From assembly GCA_035296965.1 (NCBI GenBank), contig DATGZX010000183.1:4407-68406 (forward strand): a stretch of 64,000 nt of DNA, written 5' to 3'. Position 1 is the stretch's first letter; the number at the start of each line of letters is the position of its first letter. Positions 9,199 to 18,154 of this stretch are shown here, piece after piece. The notes under the pieces are model-generated. The model did no database searches, was not told the DNA's origin, and saw only the letters and a program-made list of their open reading frames with translations. Made by a program: the position numbers and the translations under genes. Origin of the DNA: DATGZX01 sp035296965. Lineage in GTDB: Bacteria; Planctomycetota; Planctomycetia; Gemmatales; Gemmataceae.

Positions 9199-9900
9199 AT
9201 GGGTAAGGATCCGACGAACAGGATGCCGTCGAATGGCCGCAAGGTGGGCATTGTGATTCCGCTCGCATTCGCCCTTGTCACCATGTCCGGGCTGGAGACA
9301 GGTTGTTCCAATCTCAATCGCAATACGAGTACCAACAACGCCGATCCGCTTCTCGGCGGGCCCGGCTTGAAGCCAACTTCGGCGGCCGCGGCACCACAGG
9401 CGTCCACACCCGTGGCCGTCTTGCCCACGCCAGCCCCATCCAATGGAACGCCCAGCACGGCTGTGCTGGCGGCGGCCACGCCGCTTCCCATGGATAGCAG
9501 CCGTGATCTTCGTATTGGCAATCCCGCCAGCAGCCCAGGGAGCGACGCCTGGGCTGGTCAGGGGATCACCACCGCAGGTGGAAGCAGTGGGGCTGTGCTG
9601 CAACACCCGCAAGTTGTCGTCGAGCCCGCCTCACGTTCAGACCCGGTTCCCCCGGCCACGATTGCCTCGCTGCCTGGCGGCACTGGAATTAACAGCATCG
9701 AACAGGCTGAGTTTCAGCTAGCCTCGCGCGGCGTCGTCTACGAACAGTGGACCTTCGTCAAAGAGAGCGGACAAGGCGAATTCAAATGTTCGCTGCCCAA
9801 CAAACAAAACCCGCGTCTCCGCCGGACCTATGTGGGCAAAGGACCCGACTATCTAACGGCGGTCCGGGCCGTGCTGGAACAAGTCGACAAGGACCAGTGA
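9199..9900 (+). CDS. Hypothetical lipoprotein-like exported protein
   Basis: A 233-aa protein with a basic N-terminus, a hydrophobic stretch (about 17-31) and a cysteine at 36 in LETGC. This looks like a lipobox but has Glu at -3, so lipidation is uncertain. Residues 45-150 are low-complexity Ala/Pro/Ser/Gly, like a flexible periplasmic linker. The C-terminal 80 residues (from about 155) are more ordered, with the segment SRGVVYEQWTFVKESG. I do not recognise this domain. ATG 9223 is an alternative start. The gene is divergent from the dehydrogenase gene and is followed by an R2 repeat. Confidence 0.7.
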   Translation: MGKDPTNRMPSNGRKVGIVIPLAFALVTMSGLETGCSNLNRNTSTNNADPLLGGPGLKPTSAAAAPQASTPVAVLPTPAPSNGTPSTAVLAAATPLPMDSSRDLRIGNPASSPGSDAWAGQGITTAGGSSGAVLQHPQVVVEPASRSDPVPPATIASLPGGTGINSIEQAEFQLASRGVVYEQWTFVKESGQGEFKCSLPNKQNPRLRRTYVGKGPDYLTAVRAVLEQVDKDQ

Positions 9901-9919
9901 CAGGTGGAATACGCTGAGC

Positions 9920-10035
9920 GCGGTCAAGAATGAGACATCGCTCCGTAGCCGCATTCGCCAGAATGCGGGCTATCCTCAGTTTCCCCCGCATTCTGGCGAA
10001 TGCGGCTACGGCCTATTGGTATCAGTATTGACCGC
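9920..10035. repeat. R2 repeat copy A (MITE-like, with REP-pair core)
   Basis: A 116-bp element. The core 9943-10012 has inverted arms beginning CCGTAGCCGCATTC. Each arm is itself a hairpin (stem CCGCATTC), with loop GCCA in one and TGGC in the other. Outer flanks end in the inverted repeat GCGGTCAA / TTGACCGC. The whole unit, flanks included, recurs inverted at 34445-34567. Confidence 0.92.
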
Positions 10036-10190
10036 ACGCCGTATGACCCTGCTTGAGCGTTCGCCGCACTCGATCGTCAGTCCGCACTTTTCCTGCCGAA
10101 CTTCTTGAAATCCGCTTTTCCCCTAGCTGTCTCCGTCGGCAGCCGTTATCTTCCAACGGCAAGCAACGTTGACCTGCCGGCGGAGTCGAG

Positions 10191-11429
10191 ATGAGCAACG
10201 CAGCCGCAGCCAGTTCGCGCATCGTGTCCATGGACCAGTTCCGCGGCTACACCGTCACCGGGATGCTGATTGTCAATTTCCTAGGGCACTTCGCGATTTC
10301 CCATCCTGTCCTTAGCCACCACAACACGTACTTCAGCTACGCCGACACGATCATGCCGGCGTTTCATTTCGCTGTCGGGTTCGCCCTGCGGCTGACGATG
10401 CTTCGGCGCCTCCAGAAGGTCGGCACGCGCGCGGCTTATGCGCGAGGGATCAAACGCTGCCTGGGCCTCATTCTCCTGGCCACCGTGATCCTGCTTGCCG
10501 ACGAGGCCCATCCTTTCAAGAGCTGGGCCGATCTACAAAAGATCGGCGTATGGGGCGTGCTGGCTCAGCTGCTCAAGGGCGATCTGTGGGAGACGCTGAC
10601 CTTGATCGGCGTCACCTCCCTTTGGGTGCTGCCGGTGATCGCCGCCTCGGCGCGGATTCGTCTCCTGTTCCTGGCCGGCTGCATCATCCTCCATGTGCTG
10701 ATCTGCCGGCTCTTCTATTTCGATTTCCTTTATGCCCGGCCCAACTGGCTCGATCAGTATTGGGGGGCGGCAAACGTTCGCGGCTTCGACGGCGGTCCGT
10801 TCGGGTTCCTGGCCTGGTCGATTCCACAACTAATCGGATCCTTCGCCTACGATATGGTGGCGCGCGCACAGAACCGGTCGAGCGTCGTTCGGTTGTTCTC
10901 TTTGGCGATCGTCCTCATGGGGTCTGGCTATGCCCTCTCCTGCCTGTCCACGCTTTACCCGCTCACCAGCCCGCCCGCAAACGGCGAGGGCAGCATTCGC
11001 ATAGCGGAATCCCCCGTCGTGCCGCCGCCGCCGGAGTTGGCCGACAAGGATTTCAAGTCGTTCCTGGCCGAAGCCCCCTTCGTTCAGCCCAGGCCGGAGG
11101 AACAAAGACAATTAAGCTATTGGTTGATGGGCAAACGCGTCGTCACACTGCCTTTCAGTCTCTTTTCCAGCGGTTTCGCGCTTGGAATCTACGCGCTCTG
11201 CGTGTTGCTCTGCGATCTAGGGGGGCTGCAGATCGGATTCTTCCGCACGTTCGGCCACAACGCGTTGGCGGCATACATCATTCATGAAGTGGTGAACAAG
11301 GCAGTCAAAGTGTACGCGCCGGCCGACTCGCCTTACTGGTGGGCGTTAGGAACCTTTGGCCTCTTCTTCGGGATTACCTACCTGTTTGTTCGTTCGTTGG
11401 AAAAGAACGGGATTTACTTGCGTTTGTAG
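10191..11429 (+). CDS. HGSNAT/DUF5009-like multipass membrane acyltransferase-family protein
   Basis: A 412-aa integral membrane protein with about nine to ten hydrophobic segments. The N-terminal SMDQFRGYTVTGMLIVNF motif followed by a conserved FSYADTIMPAFHFAVGFAL segment is characteristic of the heparan-alpha-glucosaminide N-acetyltransferase-like (DUF5009) family. Those proteins carry acyl groups across the membrane to acetylate sugars; activity here is inferred only. A hydrophilic loop (about 265-310) separates two membrane bundles. The start ATG follows GGCGGAGTCGAG. It stands alone between an R2 repeat and a 350-bp gap. Confidence 0.82.
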   Translation: MSNAAAASSRIVSMDQFRGYTVTGMLIVNFLGHFAISHPVLSHHNTYFSYADTIMPAFHFAVGFALRLTMLRRLQKVGTRAAYARGIKRCLGLILLATVILLADEAHPFKSWADLQKIGVWGVLAQLLKGDLWETLTLIGVTSLWVLPVIAASARIRLLFLAGCIILHVLICRLFYFDFLYARPNWLDQYWGAANVRGFDGGPFGFLAWSIPQLIGSFAYDMVARAQNRSSVVRLFSLAIVLMGSGYALSCLSTLYPLTSPPANGEGSIRIAESPVVPPPPELADKDFKSFLAEAPFVQPRPEEQRQLSYWLMGKRVVTLPFSLFSSGFALGIYALCVLLCDLGGLQIGFFRTFGHNALAAYIIHEVVNKAVKVYAPADSPYWWALGTFGLFFGITYLFVRSLEKNGIYLRL

Positions 11430-11782
11430 GAGCGGGCCCTGGCATGGGTACAGAAGCGGTTTGAAAAGGCCCCAGGCAGCGGACGAAACGAGCTGAGCCA
11501 TGCGAGCCGTGCTGAGGGGCCATGGGGCGGCCCCCGAGCGGCGGACGTAGCGATTGTTCTGGATTCAAGCCTCAGCATCCGGGCACGGACCTCGGCCAAA
11601 AAAATTCCCTTATTTTTCTTGCTTCCTACCTAACGCACGCTTAGAATCCGATTTACTCTTAATCTGATCGCTCTGGCTCTGCTTCGGGCATACCAGATGG
11701 ACTGGTCTCGCCTTTCTTGAAAATCGCTTGTTCGAGGTGGTTCTCTGTCTTCATGCTTGTTTTTTTCTTGAGGAGTCTCTCC
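11430..11782. other. 353-bp intergenic gap, no gene seen
   Basis: It lies between the DUF5009-like gene and the prepilin-like gene. It contains an AT-rich stretch at about 11598-11625, and the strong GAGGAG ribosome binding site of the next gene lies near its end. I see no RNA gene, repeat family member or convincing promoter pair. Confidence 0.5.
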
Positions 11783-12892
11783 ATGTTTCAACGCAGGTCG
11801 CGTAGGAGCAGCGGCTTCACATTGATCGAGCTGCTGGTCGTAATCGCCATCATCGCCGTGCTCGTCGGTTTGCTTCTCCCGGCAGTCCAGAAAGTTCGCG
11901 AAGCCGCCGCCCGCATGAGCTGCAGTAATAATCTGAAGCAGATGGGATTGGCGATGCACAACTATCACAGCACCTTCAACTGTTTTCCCCGTGGAGCCGC
12001 GGACGATACTCACAACGCCACGGGCATCACCTCTTCCTTGCCGTGGGGTGTGTATCTTCTGCCTTATCTCGAACAAGGAAACCTGTACTCGCGATTCAAT
12101 GTTGCCGGCATCCAGGGCAGCAACGGTGGGCAGTTGCTCAACGGACAGATCCCCGGCACTGACCCCACGACCCTGTGGAACAATTTTCCCAATAATACCA
12201 ATAGTCCCGACCCAACGCTGAATCCCGCGGCCAATCCCATAAAGATCTACCAGTGCCCGTCTTCGCCCAGCCAGGGCAGGGTCTACCAAGATACCTGGGA
12301 TAACGACCCCAGTGCGTTCGGACCCTATTCCTTCTTCATGGCGGGACAGACATCCTGGACAGTATCGGCAACCGACTACATCAGCATCAGCGGCGTGCAC
12401 AGTTATCTCGATAAAGCGATCCCGCCAGGTGTCAGTGTCGGGGACCGCAGCGGAGTCATGAACGACAACTATCAGAACTCCCTCACGACGATCACGGACG
12501 GCAGCTCCAATACCTGGGCAATCAGCGAATGCGGGGGTGGCCCAGACTTTTATGTTGCCGGACCGAAGCTATACCTGCAAGCGCCCTTCGATCCCACACA
12601 GAGCACTTTCCAAAACAATGGCTGGTACGCGTCCGGCACCGGGTGGGCGGATGAGACCAATGGCGATATCTGGATCGAGGGAAGCACGTACGACGGACTG
12701 ACCCTCGGTGGCGGTTTTTGCGTGATCAACTGCACGAACGCCCAGAACATTTTCTCGTTTCATGCAGGCGGCGCCAACGCGGCATTTGCCGATGGGCATG
12801 TGCAATTCATGGCCCAAAACCTCAACGCCTATATTGCTGTCTTGCTGACCTGCACGCGTGATGGTCAGGTCATTGACGGCAGCGCGTATTAA
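11783..12892 (+). CDS. DUF1559 prepilin-like protein (type IV pilin N-terminus, H-x9-DG C-terminus)
   Basis: A 369-aa protein. ATG 11783 follows GAGGAG; a longer frame to 11717 lacks such a site. Residues 11-30 are a type IV prepilin/pseudopilin leader: cleavage after G11, then FTLIELLVVIAII with Glu at +5, then one membrane helix. The C-terminal FHAGGANAAFADGHVQF contains the H-x9-DG motif that defines this family, which is massively expanded in planctomycetes. It is presumably processed by a prepilin peptidase and held in the membrane or a pseudopilus; its exact role is not established. A small lipoprotein gene follows on the same strand behind a stem-loop, the usual partner arrangement. 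Confidence 0.93.
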   Translation: MFQRRSRRSSGFTLIELLVVIAIIAVLVGLLLPAVQKVREAAARMSCSNNLKQMGLAMHNYHSTFNCFPRGAADDTHNATGITSSLPWGVYLLPYLEQGNLYSRFNVAGIQGSNGGQLLNGQIPGTDPTTLWNNFPNNTNSPDPTLNPAANPIKIYQCPSSPSQGRVYQDTWDNDPSAFGPYSFFMAGQTSWTVSATDYISISGVHSYLDKAIPPGVSVGDRSGVMNDNYQNSLTTITDGSSNTWAISECGGGPDFYVAGPKLYLQAPFDPTQSTFQNNGWYASGTGWADETNGDIWIEGSTYDGLTLGGGFCVINCTNAQNIFSFHAGGANAAFADGHVQFMAQNLNAYIAVLLTCTRDGQVIDGSAY

Positions 12893-12909
12893 CGTATTCC
12901 CAAAAATCG

Positions 12910-12947
12910 AGGTGTCCCAAACTCTTACTCTGGAGTCTGGGACACCT
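12910..12947 (+). terminator. Stem-loop between DUF1559 and lipoprotein genes
   Basis: A perfect 10-bp stem (AGGTGTCCCA with TGGGACACCT) extended by ACTC/GAGT around an 8-nt loop, starting 18 bp after the stop codon. It is followed by TTGATTGTTT rather than a clean U-run. It may act as a partial terminator or mRNA stabiliser that lowers expression of the downstream gene. Confidence 0.65.
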
Positions 12948-12972
12948 TGATTGTTTACGGAGGTACAGGGCG

Positions 12973-13437
12973 ATGAAGCGGGCTTGGTGCCTTTTGATTT
13001 GTTTCTGCTCGATTTCCTGCACCGGCAATCCCCACGGAGACCACCCGGCTCATCCGGTGACTGGTCGGATTCTCGTGAATGGCCAACCGGCGAATAATGC
13101 TGATATAACTTTTTACCATCTGGGTGACTGGGGTAAGGAAACCATCATCCCCATGGCGCGGACCGAAGAGGACGGGACATTTGCATTAGCTACTTACGCA
13201 GTCAAGGACGGTGCTCCCGTCGGCGAATACGAGGTGACGGTGACTTGGCCGGCTTATCGTCATGCGAGGGATATTGGCCCCGACAAGCTTGGTGGCAAGT
13301 TTGCTAAACGCGGCGCTTCGGGCCTCAAGAAGACTATCGAGGCGGATACCAAAGAAGTAAATTTTGAATTGACGGCAGACCTCTCCAAAGTCAAAGTTGA
13401 CGTTCCTACAGTTAGTGGCAGGCGGTCCGGAAGATAG
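12973..13437 (+). CDS. Small lipoprotein with carboxypeptidase-regulatory-like beta domain
   Basis: A 154-aa protein. The N-terminus MKRAWCLLICFCSISC is a lipoprotein signal with the lipobox SISC (Cys16). The body (VTGRILVNGQPANNADITFY, EEDGTFALATY, GAPVGEYEVTVTWP) is a transthyretin/carboxypeptidase-regulatory-like beta sandwich. Proteins of this type typically follow DUF1559 genes in planctomycetes, and this one does so by 80 bp. It is probably anchored to the membrane facing the periplasm. Function is unknown; a structural partner role for the DUF1559 protein is inference. The start has GGAGGTACAGGGCG upstream. Confidence 0.86.
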   Translation: MKRAWCLLICFCSISCTGNPHGDHPAHPVTGRILVNGQPANNADITFYHLGDWGKETIIPMARTEEDGTFALATYAVKDGAPVGEYEVTVTWPAYRHARDIGPDKLGGKFAKRGASGLKKTIEADTKEVNFELTADLSKVKVDVPTVSGRRSGR

Positions 13438-13531
13438 CGAGAATCGGCCGCCACGCACTTGCCGCCTGGACCCTTGCGCTCGCTTCGACCTGCCGACATT
13501 CGATTTGAAAGTTTCCTAAATGGCCGTGCGG

Positions 13532-13602
13532 GATTCGGCTGTAGGTCAGGTTTCCAACCTGACCGGACAGATTGGAAATCTGTCCTACGCAGCTGCCGAA
13601 TC
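13532..13602. repeat. R1 repeat, copy 2
   Basis: A 71-bp double hairpin with GTAG heads on both sides (GCTGTAG before the first stem; TCCTACGC after the second). Stems and loops are as in copy 1, and the outer arms are GATTCGGC / GCCGAATC. It lies between the convergent lipoprotein and PilZ genes. Short open frames through it are translations of the repeat. Confidence 0.92.
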
Positions 13603-13734
13603 AGGCACGGTGATATTGAACGAGAGCAGGAGCGCCCGGTCGGAAAGGGAAAGTGAATCGGCCAGGCCTGTGACCCCGAGCGGCGGAAAACAGGGCAAGC
13701 TGAAGTGGAAGTCCTAAGCTAGCGTGTCAGAGCA

Positions 13735-14337
13735 CTAGGAATCGCCGGCAATCTTCAATGGCGCCGGCTCGCCCGGGGCCATCTCTAAAAATGTGCCCCC
13801 GTTCTCGAAGAGCCCGTCGCCGATCGCGCACGTCCAGATCACACGAACGAGGAAGCTGGAGTGTTCCTTGCCGTCCGGATGCGGGACATCAACTTGCACC
13901 TTTTGGCCCAGCAAACCACGTGTCCCAATCAAGCGAATGCCCGACTCCGAAAGGTCTCGGCTCAACAGAGTGAATTCCCGCTTGTCTTCTGTCCGCACCT
14001 TGACCGGCTGGATAAAGTCGGCCCGACCTTGTTGCCGGCGCTCCGTCTGGGCGTTCTTTTTCTTGTACTGGCGAACCAGCTGACGGATTACTTGATGGAC
14101 GGCCCGCTGCTGGCGCTTTTCCTGGCGGACGCGCGGGCTTAGCTTTGTCTTGAAGTAATAGCGGCCCTGATGGAAACGCAGCGAGGGGCGCGAAAGGGCG
14201 ATCACTTCTTCCAATTGTGTTTCGGGCAAATTGGTGTGAGCTAGTTCTTCGCGGATTTCGCTGGGAAGGATGAAGCCCTTGCGTTGGGCTCGACGGACAA
14301 CGGCATCGGCAACTTCGCGTAGGTCGGTCATGATCAT
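13735..14337 (-). CDS. PilZ domain protein
   Basis: A 200-aa protein when started at ATG 14337, which follows AGGAG by 7 nt; a longer frame begins with TTG. Residues about 1-70 look like a helical, possibly winged-helix domain rich in Arg. Residues about 90-190 form a PilZ domain with the two c-di-GMP-binding signatures: an RxxxR within ERRQQGRADF and DxSxxG in DLSESGIRL. It probably binds cyclic di-GMP and changes a target's behaviour; the target is unknown. It is the last minus-strand gene after the SUF operon but is separated from it by 209 bp, so it is likely a separate unit. Confidence 0.85.
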   Translation of the reverse strand: MIMTDLREVADAVVRRAQRKGFILPSEIREELAHTNLPETQLEEVIALSRPSLRFHQGRYYFKTKLSPRVRQEKRQQRAVHQVIRQLVRQYKKKNAQTERRQQGRADFIQPVKVRTEDKREFTLLSRDLSESGIRLIGTRGLLGQKVQVDVPHPDGKEHSSFLVRVIWTCAIGDGLFENGGTFLEMAPGEPAPLKIAGDS

Positions 14338-14546
14338 GAGCCTGCTCCTGATGAAGGACAAGGAGCCGGCGAGCCTTTCCTCCTCTAGCCGTGGCCGGCG
14401 TCTTAGGTTGCTCCGACAGGGAATGTGGCGGTGAGAGACAGATCGCCACTATTGCCTAAGAATATTTAGCATATCTTTTCACGCCAGGGCAAGTTTCCCT
14501 GCCTATTGTTTTGGCATAGATTTCAGATCGAAAGACGCCTTCAGTT

Positions 14547-14993
14547 TTAGAAAAGACCAAGCTGCAATTTGGCCGCGTCGGACATACGATCCTGATGCCA
14601 CGGCGGGTCCCAGACAACGTCAACCTTGGCAGCGCGAACGCCAGGGATGCCGCCCAGCTTGGCCTGAATCTCGGGAGGCAAGGAGCCGGCCACCGGACAA
14701 GCCGGCGAAGTTAGAGTCATGCGGACCAGCACGTTGCCGAAGGGATCCACCTCCACGCCGTAGATCAACCCCAGTTCATGGACGTTGACGGGGATCTCCG
14801 GATCGTAGCAGGTTCGCAAGACGGCGACGATTTGCTCCTCGATTTCCTCGATGCGTCCCGGTGGCAGCGGCTCGCCAGGCTCTACCGGGACACTGGCCGG
14901 TGCCTCGGCTGAGCTCGAGCTACTGGCAACAGGCTGGCCTGCAGTGCGATTATCCATCTCAAGCGGGATCCGGTGGGGGCTGGTGGATTCCAT
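14547..14993 (-). CDS. sufT: SufT-like MIP18/DUF59 Fe-S maturation protein
   Basis: A 148-aa protein with about 45 variable Ser/Pro/Glu-rich residues followed by a DUF59 domain. YDPEIPVNVHELGLIYGV and LTSPACPVAG carry the signature residues (DPE, and Cys in the ACPVAG loop). This family helps insert or mature iron-sulfur clusters in target proteins. It is the last gene of the suf operon, 23 bp after sufU, which supports that role. GAGGAAGG precedes the ATG. In other genomes it is annotated SufT or metal-sulfur cluster assembly factor. Confidence 0.9.
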   Translation of the reverse strand: MESTSPHRIPLEMDNRTAGQPVASSSSSAEAPASVPVEPGEPLPPGRIEEIEEQIVAVLRTCYDPEIPVNVHELGLIYGVEVDPFGNVLVRMTLTSPACPVAGSLPPEIQAKLGGIPGVRAAKVDVVWDPPWHQDRMSDAAKLQLGLF

Positions 14994-15016
14994 GGACCTT
15001 CCTCACGGGTAATTCC

Positions 15017-15466
15017 TCACTCCGTAGAGATCGTCTTCTCTGCACCTTCCAGCGCTGCCCGCAGAGTATGCCAGGCAAGCGTGGCGCACTTCACGCGGAC
15101 CGGAAACTTGCGCACGCCGGAGAATACCGCCAGTTTGCCAAGTTCCATCTCTTCGGCTTCGGACGTTTCGCCCGTAAGAAGATGGTGGAACTTTTGAAAG
15201 AGCTGCTCCGCCTCGGCACGGGTCTTGCCCTTCAAGCACTGCGTCATCATCGAGGCGGAGGCCGTCGAAATCGCGCAGCCGGTGCCTTGAAACGCGACGT
15301 CCTTCACCACGCCACCGTCCATGTCCAGATAGATGGTAAAGCGGTCGCCGCACAGCGGGTTGTAGCCCTCGACCCTGCGCGCATCGCCTTCGAGCACGCG
15401 GAAGTTTCGAGGCTTCTTGCTGTGGTCTTTGATGAGGTCCTGGTAGAGTTCCCGGAGGTCCGACAT
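15017..15466 (-). CDS. sufU: Fe-S assembly protein SufU
   Basis: A 149-aa NifU/IscU-like protein of the SufU type. The zinc/sulfur-acceptor ligands are C39, D41 (NPLCGDR), C64 (GTGCAIS) and C127 (RVKCATLAW). Between the second and third cysteines is the roughly 20-residue insertion that distinguishes SufU from IscU. It accepts persulfide sulfur from SufS and passes it to the SufBCD scaffold. Its ATG shares bases with the sufS stop (TGATG), indicating translational coupling. Confidence 0.94.
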   Translation of the reverse strand: MSDLRELYQDLIKDHSKKPRNFRVLEGDARRVEGYNPLCGDRFTIYLDMDGGVVKDVAFQGTGCAISTASASMMTQCLKGKTRAEAEQLFQKFHHLLTGETSEAEEMELGKLAVFSGVRKFPVRVKCATLAWHTLRAALEGAEKTISTE

Positions 15467-16737
15467 CAACCAAGCACCTCCTGCACTATGTGAATGCCTT
15501 TCACGAGGGCATCGATCTCCTCCTTGGTATTGTAAAGAGCCAAGGAGGCCCGCGCGGTGGCCGGCACTCCATAGCGGTCCATCACTGGCTGCGTGCAGTG
15601 CTGGCCGGTGCGAATGGCGATGCCTTCCTGGTCCAGCACCGTGCCGATGTCATGCGGATGCATGCCCTCCAGAACAAAGGAGAGAATGCTTGCCTTCGCC
15701 TCCGCGGTGCCGATGAGCCTCAGTCCGGGGATTTCAGCCAGCGCCGCGGTTGCGTAGGCCAGCAGTTCTTGTTCATGGGCAGCCACTCTCTCCATGCCGA
15801 GCCCTTGCAGGTAGTCGATCGCTGCGCCAAGGCCGATCGCTCCGGCGATGTGCGGAGTACCCGCTTCAAACTTGTGCGGCAGGCTATTGTAGGTTGTCTT
15901 CTCGAATGTGACGGAGCGAATCATGTCGCCACCGCCCTGGTAAGGCGGCATGGCGTCGAGGTGCTGTTTCTTGCCGTAAAGCACGCCGATGCCGGTCGGG
16001 CCGTAAAGCTTGTGGCCGGAAAAGACATAGAAATCGCAGTCCATTTGCTGGACGTCGACCCGGGTGTGATAGGCGGCCTGAGCCCCATCCACAAGCACGG
16101 GGATCCCGCGCGCGTGGGCTTTCGCGATCATGTCGCGCACGGGGTTGATTGTTCCCAGCGAGTTCGACATTTGCACGATCGAAACGAACTTCGTGCGCGG
16201 GCTCAGCAGTTGTTCATACTTCTCTAGAAAGAGTTCGCCCGCATCGCTGATCGGAATCACACGGAGGAGCGCGCCCTTTTCCTCGCAGAGGATTTGCCAC
16301 GGCACGATGTTCGCGTGATGCTCCATGGCGGAGATGACGATTTCGTCACCCTTCTGCACGTGCCGCCTACCATAGCTCGAAGCGACCAGGTTGATCCCCT
16401 CGGTGGCATTGCGCGTGAAGATGATTTCCGCTGAGCTGGCCGCATTGAGGAAATGTTGCACCTTGACGCGGGCAGTCTCGTAACCCTCGGTGGCGCGCTC
16501 GCTCAGCAGGTGCGTGCTCCGATGGATGTTCGAGTTGTCCGTCGTGTAGTAATGGCTGAGCGCGTCGAGGACGGCCTGGGGTTTCTGCGTGGTGTTGGCA
16601 TTATCGAGGTAGACGAGCGGCTTGCCATGCACCTTTTGCCGGAGAATCGGGAAATCCTCGCGGATGCGCTGGACGTCGAAGGGGGCCGGCCTGGCGAGAC
16701 GAGGTTCAGGGGATAGAACGTCCATCGCGGTTTTCAT
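15466..16737 (-). CDS. sufS: Cysteine desulfurase SufS
   Basis: A 423-aa PLP enzyme of the group II cysteine desulfurases. It converts cysteine to alanine and enzyme-bound persulfide. YLDNANTTQKP is the N-terminal signature, SGHKLYGP contains the PLP lysine (K243), and RTGQHCTQP contains the persulfide cysteine (C381) in the short loop of the SufS group. Its ATG overlaps the sufD stop (ATGA) and its stop overlaps the sufU start, so it is tightly coupled on both sides. Confidence 0.95.
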   Translation of the reverse strand: MKTAMDVLSPEPRLARPAPFDVQRIREDFPILRQKVHGKPLVYLDNANTTQKPQAVLDALSHYYTTDNSNIHRSTHLLSERATEGYETARVKVQHFLNAASSAEIIFTRNATEGINLVASSYGRRHVQKGDEIVISAMEHHANIVPWQILCEEKGALLRVIPISDAGELFLEKYEQLLSPRTKFVSIVQMSNSLGTINPVRDMIAKAHARGIPVLVDGAQAAYHTRVDVQQMDCDFYVFSGHKLYGPTGIGVLYGKKQHLDAMPPYQGGGDMIRSVTFEKTTYNSLPHKFEAGTPHIAGAIGLGAAIDYLQGLGMERVAAHEQELLAYATAALAEIPGLRLIGTAEAKASILSFVLEGMHPHDIGTVLDQEGIAIRTGQHCTQPVMDRYGVPATARASLALYNTKEEIDALVKGIHIVQEVLG

Positions 16738-18086
16738 GACGCTTCTCCAGCAAGCTTGGTTCGAGGCAAATGCTGGGTCTGGAGCAGTAGTTTTTCAAGC
16801 TGGACCCGGATCGGCTCGACCTTGATCCTGCTGATGATGTCGTTGGCGAAAGCGAAGGTCAGAAGGCTGCGGGCTTCTTCTAGGCCGATGCCACGCGAGC
16901 GCAGGTAGAAGATCGCCTCTTCTTGCAGCTGGCCGATCGTCGCCCCATGCGTGCACTTGACGTCGTCGGCGTAGATCTCCAGCTGTGGTTTCGTGTTGAT
17001 GACCGCGTTGTCGGACAGCAGGAGCGTCTGGTTGGTCTGCTTGGCGTCGGTCTTCTGGGCGTCCTGGCGGACAAAGATCTTGCCGTTGAACACGCCGTGG
17101 GCCTTGCCGTCGAGGATGCCCTTGTAAAGCTCGTGGCTAGTGCAACGCGGCTTGGCGTGATCGATCAGCGTGTGATTGTCGATATGCTGCTGCCCGCTAG
17201 CCAGGTAGAGCCCGTTGAGCGTGCATTCGCAGCCTTCGGCATCGAGCGTAACATTGACTTCGTTGCGTACCAGGGCCCCCCCCAGGCAGATAAACTGCGA
17301 CGAAAACTTGCTCCTTTGGCCCTGCTGCACCTGCATGGTCGCCACGTGAAAGGCCTCGCGGCTCTCGCGCTGGATCTTATAGTGGTCGATCACGCTGTTT
17401 TCGGCTGCGACGATCTCGGTCACCCCGTTGGTGAAATACACCTCCTGGTTCAGACCGAGATAGCTCTCGACAACCGTTACCTGGCTATTAGCGCCGGCAA
17501 CTATCAGGTTCCGGGGATGCGCGACGCTCCCCTCCTCCGCTGCCGTCGCTACGAAGAGCAGCTCGATCGGTTCTTCGACGACCACGCCCTTGGCGACGGA
17601 AAGAAATGCCCCATCGCGAATGAACCCCGTGTTGAGGGCCGTGAACGCATGCTCCTGGTACCTGGCATGGCGCGCCAAATGCGGTTCGGCCCATTCCGGG
17701 TGCGCATTCAGGACCGCGGCAAGGCTTGTCAGGATCACACCAGCCGGCAGCGGTCGCGACGACGATAGTTCAGGGGCATACAGGCCGTCCACGAATACCA
17801 GCCGGCTGCAATTCTCGATGCGCAAGCTAGCCCGATCGAGCTGTTCCCGAGACAGCTTATGAGAATCCCGGCCGCTTACCGGCTTGAAAGGGAGCTTGGC
17901 GATAGGGGCGACGCTGGTGAACTTCCATTCCTCGTTGCGCGTGGTCGGAAACCCCAGCTCCGAAAAGCGCTTCATGGCCGCCTTGCGCACTCGGTGGATA
18001 CCCGAATGGCCGTTGGCGCCCAACTCCTTTTCGAACCGCGCGAAATTCGATTGGTAGATGTTCTTTTCTTCCTGTACTTCAATCAT
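16734..18086 (-). CDS. sufD: Fe-S scaffold component SufD
   Basis: A 450-aa member of the SufB/SufD beta-helix family. The C-terminal region (DDVKCTHGATIGQL, AIFYLRSRGIGLEEARSLLTFAF) is the strongly conserved SufBD core with the essential His after TxxxT/CTHGAT. It pairs with SufB and SufC in the SufBC2D complex that assembles the cluster in the cytoplasm. It follows sufC by 152 bp, the widest gap in this half of the operon, and that gap holds an R1 repeat. Its start has only a weak upstream purine run (GAAAG). Confidence 0.93.
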   Translation of the reverse strand: MIEVQEEKNIYQSNFARFEKELGANGHSGIHRVRKAAMKRFSELGFPTTRNEEWKFTSVAPIAKLPFKPVSGRDSHKLSREQLDRASLRIENCSRLVFVDGLYAPELSSSRPLPAGVILTSLAAVLNAHPEWAEPHLARHARYQEHAFTALNTGFIRDGAFLSVAKGVVVEEPIELLFVATAAEEGSVAHPRNLIVAGANSQVTVVESYLGLNQEVYFTNGVTEIVAAENSVIDHYKIQRESREAFHVATMQVQQGQRSKFSSQFICLGGALVRNEVNVTLDAEGCECTLNGLYLASGQQHIDNHTLIDHAKPRCTSHELYKGILDGKAHGVFNGKIFVRQDAQKTDAKQTNQTLLLSDNAVINTKPQLEIYADDVKCTHGATIGQLQEEAIFYLRSRGIGLEEARSLLTFAFANDIISRIKVEPIRVQLEKLLLQTQHLPRTKLAGEAS

Positions 18087-18154
18087 CTTTCGATTCGCTT
18101 ATTTCCAGTCAAACCGAGAACTAATATCCAGGCATGAGCGATATCTTCGTTTCT

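Noticed and set aside
13520..13717. 65-aa frame through the R1 repeat
   Set aside because: It is mostly translation of the repeat itself, has no domain and no clear ribosome site.
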